The notes under the pieces are model-generated. The model was not told where the DNA came from. It did not search any database and saw only the letters and a program-made list of their open reading frames with translations. A stretch of 64,000 bases of DNA, from positions 9,424,001-9,488,000 of the forward strand of contig NZ_CP080647.1 of the NCBI RefSeq assembly GCF_019599145.1, written 5' to 3'. The translations under genes and the position numbers were made by a program. Positions 16,081 to 23,843 of this stretch are shown in pieces; position 1 is the stretch's first letter, and every line of letters starts with the position of its first letter. Origin of the DNA: Streptomyces akebiae. Lineage in GTDB: Bacteria; Actinomycetota; Actinomycetes; Streptomycetales; Streptomycetaceae.

Positions 16081-16674
16081 ATGGAGCTGATCCAGGAAAC
16101 CCCTGACCTGTCCGCCTATCTGGTGGCCGACGAGGTCATCGACCATCACCATCCGCGCGTACGGCAGACGGCCGCACGCCTCGCCGAAACGGTCGCGGAC
16201 TCGTATGGCTATGCGCAAGCGGCGTTCGAGTACGTGCGCGATGCCATCCCGCACTCCCAGGACGCCGGCGATCCGCGCGTCACCTGGCGCGCGTCCGACG
16301 TCCTCGACCTGCGCACCGGGATCTGCCACGCCAAGGCCCACGCCCTGGCCGCGTTGCTGCGCGCCGAGGACATCCCGACGGCGCTCTGCTACCAGCGGCT
16401 GACGCACGACGACGGCGACGGACACGCCGTCCACGGCCTGGTCGCCGTGCGCTTCAACGGCGCCTGGCACCGCCAGGACCCCCGGGGGAACAAGCCGGGT
16501 GTGGACGCCCGGTTCTCGCTGGCCGGGGAGCGGCTGGCCTGGGTGCCCGACCCGGCCCTGGACGAGGTGGACTATCCGACCCTCTACGCCGCACCGCACC
16601 CGGCCGTGCTCGGCGCCCTCCGGGCGGCCCAGGACCGGCCGCACCTGTGGAGGACGCTTCCCGTGGCGCTGTAG
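16081..16674 (+). CDS. Transglutaminase-like cysteine protease family protein
   Basis: A 197-residue protein with the transglutaminase-core triad: Cys in TGICHAKAHALAALLRAE (about residue 82), His in HAVHGLVAVRF and Asp in WHRQDPRGNK. The preceding YVRDAIPHSQD is also typical. Bacterial members are usually cysteine proteases or amidases, not cross-linking enzymes. No export signal is seen. The ATG at 16081 fits the leaderless promoter immediately upstream; longer in-frame starts would place it upstream of the promoter. It is convergent with the acyltransferase gene, 7 bases away. The substrate is unknown. Confidence 0.85.
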   Translation: MELIQETPDLSAYLVADEVIDHHHPRVRQTAARLAETVADSYGYAQAAFEYVRDAIPHSQDAGDPRVTWRASDVLDLRTGICHAKAHALAALLRAEDIPTALCYQRLTHDDGDGHAVHGLVAVRFNGAWHRQDPRGNKPGVDARFSLAGERLAWVPDPALDEVDYPTLYAAPHPAVLGALRAAQDRPHLWRTLPVAL

Positions 16675-16681
16675 GACCGGG

Positions 16682-17410
16682 TCAGCGGGCCTCGGCCTCG
16701 CGGACCTGTTCCGGGGTCGGGGCCGTGCCGCCGAGGTGGGCCGGCATCCACCAGGTGTCGTCCGGGCCCTTGGGGCGGACCGGGTAGGCGCGCTGGGCGG
16801 CCTCCAGCAACTCCTGCACACGCTCGCGGAGTTGGCGGGTGATGGCGCCCGCGTACTTGTCCTTGGAGGCCTCTATCGCCTCACCGACCCGGATGGTGAC
16901 CGGGATGTGACTGCGCTTGAAGTTGCGCGGGTGGCCCTTGGTCCACAGCCGCTGCGTGCCCCACACGGCCATCGGGATCAGCGGGACGCCCGCCTCCTGG
17001 GCCAGCCGGGCGGCGCCCGACTTGAAGCTCTTCAGCGTGAACGACTGCGAGATGGTGGCCTCGGGGAAGACGCCGATGATCTCGCCGGAGCGCAGCGAGT
17101 CCAACGCGTGCGTGTAGGCCGCCTCCCCCTGCTTGCGGTCGACCGGGATGTGCCGCATGTTGCGCATCAGCGGACCGGAGATCTTGTGCCGGAACACCGA
17201 CTCCTTGGCCATGAAACGCACCAGACGCTTCTGCGGAAGCGCCGCCAGGCCGTCGAAGATGAAGTCCAGATAGCTGATGTGATTGCTCACCAGCACGGCG
17301 CCGCCCTGGCGCGGGATGTTCTCCGACCCCTGGCAGTCGATCTTCAAGTCCCAGACCTTGAACAGGGTCTGGGCGAGGCCGACCACGGGACGGTAGACAA
17401 GCTCAGCCAT
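16682..17410 (-). CDS. Lysophospholipid acyltransferase (PlsC-like)
   Basis: A 242-residue membrane-associated acyltransferase of the 1-acyl-glycerol-3-phosphate type. The catalytic HX4D lies in VSNHISYLDFIFDG (about residue 42). The acceptor-binding motif is FPEATISQSF, a variant of the usual FPEGT, and VPLIPMAVWG corresponds to block IV. These enzymes acylate lysophosphatidate with acyl-CoA or acyl-ACP during phospholipid synthesis. The ATG at 17410 has GAAGGG about 11 bases upstream. The 186-base gap to the next upstream gene contains nothing I recognise. Whether it makes phosphatidate or a specialised lipid is not decidable here. Confidence 0.9.
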   Translation of the reverse strand: MAELVYRPVVGLAQTLFKVWDLKIDCQGSENIPRQGGAVLVSNHISYLDFIFDGLAALPQKRLVRFMAKESVFRHKISGPLMRNMRHIPVDRKQGEAAYTHALDSLRSGEIIGVFPEATISQSFTLKSFKSGAARLAQEAGVPLIPMAVWGTQRLWTKGHPRNFKRSHIPVTIRVGEAIEASKDKYAGAITRQLRERVQELLEAAQRAYPVRPKGPDDTWWMPAHLGGTAPTPEQVREAEAR

Positions 17411-17596
17411 GGACGGAGTGGACCCTTCTCTCTGCCCGGGAATGAGGTCCCCGGCGGGAGGTTACGCAGCCGTAGGTTTACGGCATCTCGCAGATCGTGC
17501 CCCAAGAACGCACGAGTAGCCAGTCCTGGTGTCGGCCTGTGGCGAGATTCTCGTCACGTCGGACACACGATCGGCCGTCGGACGTTCACCCGGTCG

Positions 17597-18013
17597 TCAC
17601 CGCGCGCGTACGGTCACCCGCCTGAGGAGCAGGTACGTCTCGCATCCCAGGCAGTACCCGAACACCGCGTTCAGGAAGGCCGCGGCGAGGGCCGCGCCGG
17701 TCGCGGCCTGCCCCAACCACTCGGGTCCCACCGTGAACCCGGCCAGGCCCACCAGCGCGAAGACCAGCCCGACCCCCTGCGCGAACTGCGGCGGCTGCGG
17801 CGCCTCGAACTCCGTCGGGGGCCCGACGCGCGGTCGGACGAGCGCGCGGAAGGCCCAGCCGTACGGCGAACGCCCCACCCCGCCCGCCGCGCCCAGCGCG
17901 AACGCCAACGTCTGCCAGGCCAGCAGCCAGGCGCTGCCGGTGATCAGCACGACCGCGAGCACCACGGTCGTCACGGCCGCCCCGAAGCGCGGTCCCCTCA
18001 CATCGATGTCCAT
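17597..18013 (-). CDS. DUF4395 membrane protein
   Basis: A 138-residue protein with four hydrophobic segments (about 10-45, 78-97, 103-122) and the C-terminal motif NAVFGYCLGCETYLLL, with a CxxC placed just inside a membrane helix. This is the DUF4395 pattern. The family is usually encoded beside thioredoxin-like or rhodanese-like genes, and here the gene is divergent from a thioredoxin-like gene. A role in thiol or sulfur transfer at the membrane is a reasonable inference; no activity is established. ATG 18013. Confidence 0.87.
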   Translation of the reverse strand: MDIDVRGPRFGAAVTTVVLAVVLITGSAWLLAWQTLAFALGAAGGVGRSPYGWAFRALVRPRVGPPTEFEAPQPPQFAQGVGLVFALVGLAGFTVGPEWLGQAATGAALAAAFLNAVFGYCLGCETYLLLRRVTVRAR

Positions 18014-18088
18014 GCGTCAAGCATTCCGCAGGCCAATCCTGATGGGGAGCCGGGAATCTTTGCAGTCTCGTGAACGCTGAACCACGCT

Positions 18089-18502
18089 GTGACCGGACTT
18101 GTGGTGTGTGGGCTGGTGCTCGCGGCGGCGAGCGCCTACGGAGTGCTGCATCGGCGGCGGAGCGGGAGGATCAGGGTGCGCGGGCGGGACGGCGACAAGC
18201 GGCTCGGCGCGGCGGACTTGGGGGAGGGGCTCGGGGAACGGGCCACGCTGGTGCAGTTCTCCAGCGCCTTCTGCGCCCCCTGCCGGGCGACCCGCAGGGT
18301 GCTCGCGGAAGTGGCCGGAATGATTCCGGGCGTCGCCCATGTGGAGATCGACGCCGAGGAACATCTGGAGCTGGTGCGCCGGTTCGACATCCTCAAGACG
18401 CCGACCGTGCTCGTGCTGGACGCGGATGGCCGGATCGTGCGCAGGGCAACCGGGCAGCCGCGCAAGGCGGATGTGATCGCCGCGCTGGGCGAGGCCGTGT
18501 GA
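18089..18502 (+). CDS. Thioredoxin-like membrane-anchored protein
   Basis: A 137-residue protein with one N-terminal hydrophobic segment (residues 2-19) that probably anchors it in the membrane, then a thioredoxin fold. The active site is FSSAFCAPCRATRR (CxxC at about residues 63-66), and the cis-proline region is ILKTPTVLVLD. It is expected to catalyse disulfide exchange on the membrane side set by the anchor. The GTG start at 18089 is divergent from DUF4395 across 75 bases, a pairing common in actinobacteria. The redox partner is unknown. Confidence 0.88.
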   Translation: MTGLVVCGLVLAAASAYGVLHRRRSGRIRVRGRDGDKRLGAADLGEGLGERATLVQFSSAFCAPCRATRRVLAEVAGMIPGVAHVEIDAEEHLELVRRFDILKTPTVLVLDADGRIVRRATGQPRKADVIAALGEAV

Positions 18503-18558
18503 CGCCGCATCTCGGAACGCGCTTGACTGTACGCGTCATCTATCGTCAGCCTGACCTT

Positions 18559-18648
18559 GTGCCCCGCGAAAACCTTCTCTCCGCGCGCGACGTCGTATCC
18601 AGGGAGTTCCTGGTCCGCACGGCCGGTGCGTGTTGTCCGGGACCGTGA
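18559..18648 (+). CDS. Putative cysteine-responsive leader peptide (29 aa)
   Basis: A 29-residue frame, GTG 18559 to TGA 18646-18648, ends in RTAGACCPGP, with two adjacent Cys codons (TGTTGT, 18631-18636). It stops 44 bases before the flavin reductase start. TTGACT (18523-18528), 18 bases, CAGCCT (18547-18552) and a 6-base gap to GTG would give a leaderless transcript. Short leaderless frames rich in cysteine codons are known to act as cysteine-responsive attenuators in mycobacteria. A similar role here is inference; no database match was checked. Confidence 0.5.
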   Translation: MPRENLLSARDVVSREFLVRTAGACCPGP

Positions 18649-18692
18649 GCAGCCACGCACGAGCCCGTCGACCCCAGCAGAAGGAAAGCTCC

Positions 18693-19202
18693 ATGACGGC
18701 CACCTCCGGCCTCGGTTCGCCCCAGCTCGCCTCCCCCGACCTCCTGCGGTCCGTCTTCCGTCGTCATGCCGCCGGTGTGGCAGTGATCACGGCCCGGGGA
18801 GCCACCGGCCCGGTGGGCTTCACCGCCACCTCGCTCAGCTCGGTCTCCGCCGAGCCCCCGCTGCTCTCGTTCGGCATCGGCACCGGCGCCTCCAGCTGGC
18901 CGGTGATCTCCGAGGCGGAGCACGTCGGTGTGCACATACTCGGGGAGCACCAACGGGAGCTGGCGGCCACCTTCGCGCGCAGCGGCGCCGACCGGTTCGG
19001 GGCGCCCACCGGATGGCGTAGCGGCCCGGAGGAAGTTCCCGTCCTCGACGACGTGCTCGCCTGGCTGGTCTGCCGGGTGGTGGCGCGCGTCCCGGCCGGC
19101 GAGCACCGCGTCGTCCTCGCCGAGGTCGTCGTGGGCGATCCCTCGGGCGCCGGCAGGCCGCTGCTGTATCACCAGGGCCGCTTCAACGGTCTGCGAGACT
19201 GA
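18693..19202 (+). CDS. Flavin reductase family protein
   Basis: A 169-residue member of the flavin reductase (split-barrel FMN-binding) family. Diagnostic parts are FRRHAAGVAVITARG, GFTATSLSSVSAEPPLLSFG and FARSGADRF near the middle. These proteins use NAD(P)H to supply reduced flavin to monooxygenases, or are themselves flavoenzymes. The ATG at 18693 follows AAGGAAAG. The upstream Cys-rich leader suggests control by cysteine supply, which would fit a role in organosulfur use, for example feeding a desulfurising monooxygenase; no such monooxygenase is nearby. Confidence 0.87.
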   Translation: MTATSGLGSPQLASPDLLRSVFRRHAAGVAVITARGATGPVGFTATSLSSVSAEPPLLSFGIGTGASSWPVISEAEHVGVHILGEHQRELAATFARSGADRFGAPTGWRSGPEEVPVLDDVLAWLVCRVVARVPAGEHRVVLAEVVVGDPSGAGRPLLYHQGRFNGLRD

Positions 19203-19406
19203 GTCCCGCGCGATTACGCAGGGTTGCCTAACTCACAGTTCAAAGCGCTTGCTTAGCGGGCACGCAATGCGAGATCGTAGATGTCGTACTGGCGAGTAAT
19301 ATTTCGAACGGAGCGCAGGTCGCCCCGATCGGGATCGGCCGCTTCAGGCGCCTATGCTGCCTGGAAGAAGGCAGCCCAGAAATGACGATGCAGTAGGAGA
19401 GCCGGC

Positions 19407-20192
19407 GTGAGCTTGAGGATCGTTGTCACTGTGAAGTACGTGCCCGACGCCACTGGCGACCGGCACTTCGCCGATGACCTGACCGTCGACCGTGACGACG
19501 TGGACGGTCTGCTCTCCGAGCTCGACGAGTACGCGGTCGAGCAGGCGCTGCAGATCGCCGACGAGGCCGACGACGCTGAGATCACCGTGCTGACCGTGGG
19601 TCCGGAGGACGCCAAGGACGCGCTGCGCAAGGCGCTGTCGATGGGTGCGGACAAGGCGATCCACGTCGAGGACGACGACGTGCACGGCACCGACGCGATC
19701 GGTACCTCGCTGGTGCTGGCGAAGGCGATCGAGAAGGCCGGCTACGACCTGGTGATCTCCGGTATGGCGTCCACCGACGGCACGATGGGCGTCGTCCCGG
19801 CGCTGCTGGCGGAGCGGCTGGGTGTTCCGCAGGTGACGCTGCTGTCCGAGGTGTCCGTCGAGGACGGTGTGGTCAAGGGCCGCCGTGACGGCGATGCCGC
19901 CAGCGAGCAGCTGCAGGCCTCCCTGCCGGCCGTGGTCTCCGTCACCGACCAGTCGGGCGAGGCGCGTTACCCCTCCTTCAAGGGCATCATGGCGGCGAAG
20001 AAGAAGCCGGTGCAGTCCTGGGACCTGTCCGACCTGGACATCGAGGCCGAGGAAGTCGGTCTGGAGGGCGCCTGGACGGCTGTGGACTCCGCGGCCGAGC
20101 GCCCGGCGCGTACCGCCGGCACGATCGTCAAGGACGAGGGCGAGGGCGGCAAGCAGCTCGCTGAGTTCCTCGCGGGCCAGAAGTTCATCTAA
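19407..20192 (+). CDS. etfB: Electron transfer flavoprotein subunit beta
   Basis: A 261-residue EtfB. It opens with SLRIVVTVKYVPDATGDRHF, has the AMP-binding region SMGADKAIHVEDDDVHGTDA and the signature VPQVTLLSEVSVEDG near residue 140, and ends as a soluble protein of normal length. EtfB pairs with EtfA to carry electrons from acyl-CoA and other dehydrogenases to the quinone pool. GTG 19407 has an AGGAGA site 6 bases upstream. etfA follows after 55 bases and both should be on one transcript. The 204-base region upstream probably holds the promoter, but I cannot assign it with confidence. Confidence 0.97.
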   Translation: MSLRIVVTVKYVPDATGDRHFADDLTVDRDDVDGLLSELDEYAVEQALQIADEADDAEITVLTVGPEDAKDALRKALSMGADKAIHVEDDDVHGTDAIGTSLVLAKAIEKAGYDLVISGMASTDGTMGVVPALLAERLGVPQVTLLSEVSVEDGVVKGRRDGDAASEQLQASLPAVVSVTDQSGEARYPSFKGIMAAKKKPVQSWDLSDLDIEAEEVGLEGAWTAVDSAAERPARTAGTIVKDEGEGGKQLAEFLAGQKFI

Positions 20193-20247
20193 GGCCCCTC
20201 TCTCTTACCGCCCCCTCAGACTTCGCAATCCGCAGGAGAGCAATCCC

Positions 20248-21210
20248 ATGGCTGAAGTTCTCGTCTACGTCGATCACGTGGACGGTGCCGTCCGCAAGCC
20301 CACCCTGGAGCTGCTGACCCTGGCCCGCCGCATCGGCGAGCCCGTCGCCGTCGCCCTCGGAGGCGGCGCCGCCGACACCGCCGCCACGCTCGCCGAGCAC
20401 GGCGCGGTCAAGGTCCTCACCCACGACGCCGCCGAGTACGCCGACTACCTGGTCGTGCCGAAGGTCGACGCGCTGCAGGCCGCCGTCGCCGCCGTCTCCC
20501 CGGCCGCCGTGCTGGTCCCGTCCTCCGCCGAGGGCAAGGAGATCGCCGCCCGCCTCGCGCTGCGCATCGGCTCCGGCATCATCACCGACGCCATCGACCT
20601 CGAAGCCGGTGACGAGGGCCCGGTGGCCACCCAGTCGGTGTTCGCCGCGTCCTTCACCACCAAGTCCCGTGTCTCCAAGGGCACCCCGGTCATCACCGTC
20701 AAGCCCAACTCCGCCGCCGTGGAGGCCGCCCCGGCCGCCGGCAGCGTGGAGGCGCTGGAGGTGACGTTCGGTGCGCTGGCCACCGGCACCAAGGTCACCG
20801 GCCGCACCCCGCGCGAGTCGACCGGGCGTCCGGAGCTGACCGAGGCCGCGATCGTCGTCTCCGGCGGCCGCGGCGTCAACGGCACCGAGAACTTCGCGAT
20901 CATCGAGGCGCTCGCCGACTCCCTCGGCGCGGCCGTGGGCGCCTCGCGCGCCGCCGTGGACGCCGGCTGGTACCCGCACACCAACCAGGTCGGCCAGACC
21001 GGCAAGAGCGTCTCGCCGCAGCTGTACATCGCCAACGGCATCTCCGGCGCCATCCAGCACCGCGCCGGCATGCAGACCTCGAAGACCATCGTGGCCGTCA
21101 ACAAGGACGCCGAGGCCCCGATCTTCGACCTGGTCGACTACGGCGTCGTCGGCGACCTCTTCGACGTCGTCCCGCAGCTCACCGAGGAGATCAAGGCCCG
21201 CAAGGGCTGA
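20248..21210 (+). CDS. etfA: Electron transfer flavoprotein subunit alpha
   Basis: A 320-residue EtfA. The N-terminal domain ([21 protein letters not shown]) is followed by the FAD-binding C-terminal domain with [34 protein letters not shown] and [17 protein letters not shown]. It binds the FAD and docks on EtfB and partner dehydrogenases. ATG 20248 follows AGGAGAG. Length and motifs are normal. Transcription should end at the strong hairpin at 21225-21268. Confidence 0.97.
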   Translation: MAEVLVYVDHVDGAVRKPTLELLTLARRIGEPVAVALGGGAADTAATLAEHGAVKVLTHDAAEYADYLVVPKVDALQAAVAAVSPAAVLVPSSAEGKEIAARLALRIGSGIITDAIDLEAGDEGPVATQSVFAASFTTKSRVSKGTPVITVKPNSAAVEAAPAAGSVEALEVTFGALATGTKVTGRTPRESTGRPELTEAAIVVSGGRGVNGTENFAIIEALADSLGAAVGASRAAVDAGWYPHTNQVGQTGKSVSPQLYIANGISGAIQHRAGMQTSKTIVAVNKDAEAPIFDLVDYGVVGDLFDVVPQLTEEIKARKG

Positions 21211-21224
21211 GCCTCCCCGATCCT

Positions 21225-21268
21225 GCCGAGGCCCCCACGACCGTTCGCGCGGTCGCGGGGGCCTCGGC
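21225..21268. terminator. Bidirectional terminator after etfA
   Basis: GCCGAGGCCCCCACGACCG and CGGTCGCGGGGGCCTCGGC form a 19-bp stem with a single mismatch and a 6-base loop. It lies between etfA and the convergent endonuclease gene, whose stop codon starts at the next base, so it can serve both. Confidence 0.85.
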
Positions 21269-22183
21269 TCATCCCAGGGTCAACGAGGCCTGCACCGGCA
21301 GATGGTCGCTCGGGTACGTCCCCTCCACCGAGAAGGTGTTCATCGCCGCCCAGTGCGTGGTCACCCCGGGCGAGGTGAGGATCCAGTCGATGCGTCTGCC
21401 GTCGGGCTTGAGTGCCCGGTAGCCGTGGTACGTCCCGTACGCCTCGGTGCGCGAGGCGGCAGCGTCCCAGGCGTCCACCAGGCCGTTGCCCAGCATCAGG
21501 TCGTACACCTTGTTGTCGTGGGCGGCGGCGTTGAAGTCACCGGTGACGACGACCGGCGCCGAGCGGTCCCACCCGGCCATCGTCTCGCCGATCAGCCCCG
21601 CCGAGCGCTCCCGGGCGTACTGGCTGACGCTGTCCAGATGCGTGTTCAGGACGTAGAACTCCCGGCCCCCGTCGGCGAGATCGGCGAACTTCACCCAGGT
21701 CACCATGCGCAGCCAGTCCGCGCCCCAGGTGTTGGAGGCGATCGTGTACGGGGTGTCGGACAGCCAGAAGTGATCGAACTCGATCGGGTCGAGTCTGCGG
21801 GTGTCGTAGAAGATCGCCATGAACTCGTCCTTGCTGCCGCCCCCTCGGCCGGTGCCGATCCAGTCGTAATGGACGCCGAGATCCCTCTCGATCATGCGCA
21901 ACTGCTGGTAGAGCCCCTCCTGGGTGCCGATGACGTGCGGTCGCTCGCGGCGCAACAGCTCCCGCATGACCGGTCGGCGGACGGTCCAGCGCGGTGTGCT
22001 GTCGACGACGGTCGCGAAGCGCACATTGAACGTCATCACGTTCAGTGCGCCCGCGTACTCACCGGCGGACGCCGGCTGTGACGAGCCCGCCGTCGTCAGC
22101 AGTGGCACGGCGATGGCGGCGGCCGCCGCGGACCTGAGTCCTTGGCGACGCGTCACTCCGACCTCTCCGACCTCTTTCGGCAC
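21269..22183 (-). CDS. Secreted endonuclease/exonuclease/phosphatase family protein
   Basis: A 304-residue exported hydrolase. The N-terminus TRRQGLRSAAAAA is a Tat-like signal, with cleavage near ASA (about residue 39). The EEP-fold catalytic residues follow in order: TFNVRF, the metal Glu in VIGTQEGLYQ, NTHLDSVSQYAR, VTGDFNAAAHD and SDHLPVQ. Such enzymes cleave phosphodiesters in nucleic acids or phospholipids; an extracellular phosphodiesterase or sphingomyelinase-like role is possible. The GTG at 22183 is followed by the signal with only a short lead. The gene is divergent from the aldolase-like gene at 22374. Confidence 0.9.
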   Translation of the reverse strand: MPKEVGEVGVTRRQGLRSAAAAAIAVPLLTTAGSSQPASAGEYAGALNVMTFNVRFATVVDSTPRWTVRRPVMRELLRRERPHVIGTQEGLYQQLRMIERDLGVHYDWIGTGRGGGSKDEFMAIFYDTRRLDPIEFDHFWLSDTPYTIASNTWGADWLRMVTWVKFADLADGGREFYVLNTHLDSVSQYARERSAGLIGETMAGWDRSAPVVVTGDFNAAAHDNKVYDLMLGNGLVDAWDAAASRTEAYGTYHGYRALKPDGRRIDWILTSPGVTTHWAAMNTFSVEGTYPSDHLPVQASLTLG

Positions 22184-22295
22184 GCGATTTCCTCCCCTTG
22201 CGAGTCACCATGAAGCTTGCCTACTGATACGGACGAAGACGCCGGATCGGCGGTGACCAGGCGAAGAGCATGGGGAATCCCACGTCCGGAGGGTG

Positions 22296-22358
22296 TTGAC
22301 CGGGGTGAAGATCGACAGCTAGCTTCGTTATACGGATTGTTGATTCCGTACTACGGAA
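22296..22358 (+). promoter_or_regulatory. Promoter and IclR-like operator of the aldolase gene
   Basis: TTGACC (22296-22301), 18 bases, TAGCTT (22320-22325), followed just downstream by the perfect palindrome TTCCGTACTACGGAA (22344-22358) and an extra half-site TACGGA (22331-22336). TTCCGNNNNCGGAA-type repeats are common targets of IclR-family regulators. The position downstream of the start point suggests repression. The regulator is not in the window. Confidence 0.5.
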
Positions 22359-22373
22359 AATGGAGGGCATGGA

Positions 22374-23678
22374 ATGGGGCAGGGCCGACAGGAGAACGTG
22401 GCGACGACTCTCGCGGGCGCCGTCAGCGAGGAGATCAGCGCCTCCCTCGCCCCCGTCGACGCGGAACTGGACCGTCGCTACCCGGGCGACCCCGGCACCC
22501 GCCAGCCCGTGCACACCGTCTACGTCCCCGGCGACGTCTTCGCCGCGGACACCCTGCGCACCTGGGGCGACCGGGCCCTCGCCGCCCTCGACGAGCACGC
22601 CCCCGACGCGGCCTCCTTCGCCGCCGTCCTCGGCCTCGGTGACGACCTCGCCGGGCCCGTGTACGACCGCGTCCGCGCCAAACTGGAGCGCGAGCCGATC
22701 GAGGACCTCCGCGTCGACTTCGAGGACGGCTACGGGGCCCGCCCCGACGCGGAGGAGGACGAGGCCGCCGCCCGCGCCGCCCGGCTGATCGCCCAGGCGT
22801 ACGCCGACGGCACGGCCGCCCCGTACATGGGCATCCGCATGAAGTGCATGGAGGCGCCGGTGCGCGACCGGGGCATCCGCACCCTCGACATCTTCCTCAC
22901 GGGCCTGCTGGCGGCCGGCGGTCTGCCCGACGGGCTGGTCCTGACCCTCCCCAAGGTGACGTACGCCGAGCAGGTCACCGCCATGGTCCGGTTGCTGGAG
23001 GCCTTCGAGAAGGCACGCGGCCTGGAGCCCGGCCGGATCGGCTTCGAGATCCAGATCGAGACCAGCCAGTCCATCCTCGCCGCCGACGGCACCGCCACCG
23101 TCGCCCGGATGATCGGAGCCGCCGAGGGCCGCGCCACCGGGCTGCACTACGGCACCTTCGACTACAGCGCCTGCCTGGGCGTCTCCGCCGCCCACCAGGC
23201 CAGTGACCACCCGGCCGCCGACCACGCCAAGGCGATCATGCAGGTCGCGGCGGCCGGCACGGGCGTACGCGTCTCGGACGGCTCGACCAACGTCCTGCCC
23301 GTCGGCCCCACAGCCCAGGTCCACGACGCCTGGCGCCTGCACTACGGCCTCACCCGCCGCGCCCTCGCCCGCGCCTACTACCAGGGCTGGGACATGCACC
23401 CCGGCCACATCCCGACCCGCTACGCGGCCGTGTTCGCCTTCTACCGCGAGGGGTACGCACAGGCCGCCGCCCGTCTCTCCCGGTACGCCGACCGCGCGGG
23501 CGGCGACGTGATGGACGAGCCCGCGACCGCCAAGGCCCTCGGCGGCTATCTGCTGCGCGGCCTGGACTGCGGTGCCCTCGACATCGACGAGGTCTCCCGG
23601 GAGACCGGCCTGACCCGCGCCGACCTGGAGGGCTTCGCGGCGCCGAGGCGGGCGGATCTCACGGTCTCCGGCCCGTAG
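22374..23678 (+). CDS. HpcH/HpaI aldolase / citrate lyase beta-like protein (DUF6986 type)
   Basis: A 434-residue TIM-barrel protein of the citrate lyase beta / malate synthase-like superfamily, of the type I recall as DUF6986. Key parts are EDLRVDFEDGYGAR (metal-binding Glu/Asp), MGIRMKCMEAP (substrate Arg), DGLVLTLPKV, IGFEIQIETSQSIL (metal-binding Glu) and HYGTFDYSACLGV. Such enzymes make or break C-C bonds of CoA thioesters or 2-oxo acids. ATG 22374 follows GGAGGG by 6 bases. The gene has its own promoter and operator. I recall relatives near purine or allantoin catabolism genes, but no such gene is here, so the pathway is left open. Confidence 0.82.
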   Translation: MGQGRQENVATTLAGAVSEEISASLAPVDAELDRRYPGDPGTRQPVHTVYVPGDVFAADTLRTWGDRALAALDEHAPDAASFAAVLGLGDDLAGPVYDRVRAKLEREPIEDLRVDFEDGYGARPDAEEDEAAARAARLIAQAYADGTAAPYMGIRMKCMEAPVRDRGIRTLDIFLTGLLAAGGLPDGLVLTLPKVTYAEQVTAMVRLLEAFEKARGLEPGRIGFEIQIETSQSILAADGTATVARMIGAAEGRATGLHYGTFDYSACLGVSAAHQASDHPAADHAKAIMQVAAAGTGVRVSDGSTNVLPVGPTAQVHDAWRLHYGLTRRALARAYYQGWDMHPGHIPTRYAAVFAFYREGYAQAAARLSRYADRAGGDVMDEPATAKALGGYLLRGLDCGALDIDEVSRETGLTRADLEGFAAPRRADLTVSGP

Positions 23679-23701
23679 AGACGGTCTCCGACCCGTAGAG
23701 A
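23662..23701 (+). repeat. 20-bp tandem duplication across the stop codon
   Basis: The unit CGGTCTCCGGCCCGTAGAGA at 23662-23681 is repeated with one change at 23682-23701. The first copy contains the stop (TAG 23676-23678) of the aldolase-like gene. The second copy, with the following bases, forms GGTCTC/GAGACC, a weak hairpin that could help termination. Confidence 0.8.
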
Positions 23702-23843
23702 CCGGTAGGGGCTGGTACGGACGGGTGGGTCGGCGGCGGGGTGCGTAGCGGTCCTGTGACAGCCGCCGCCGACGGTCCGGAGCGCCCCCGGCCACCGCTT
23801 AGGCTTACGCCATTCATCGGTGTGTCACAGGAGCGAGGCGCGG

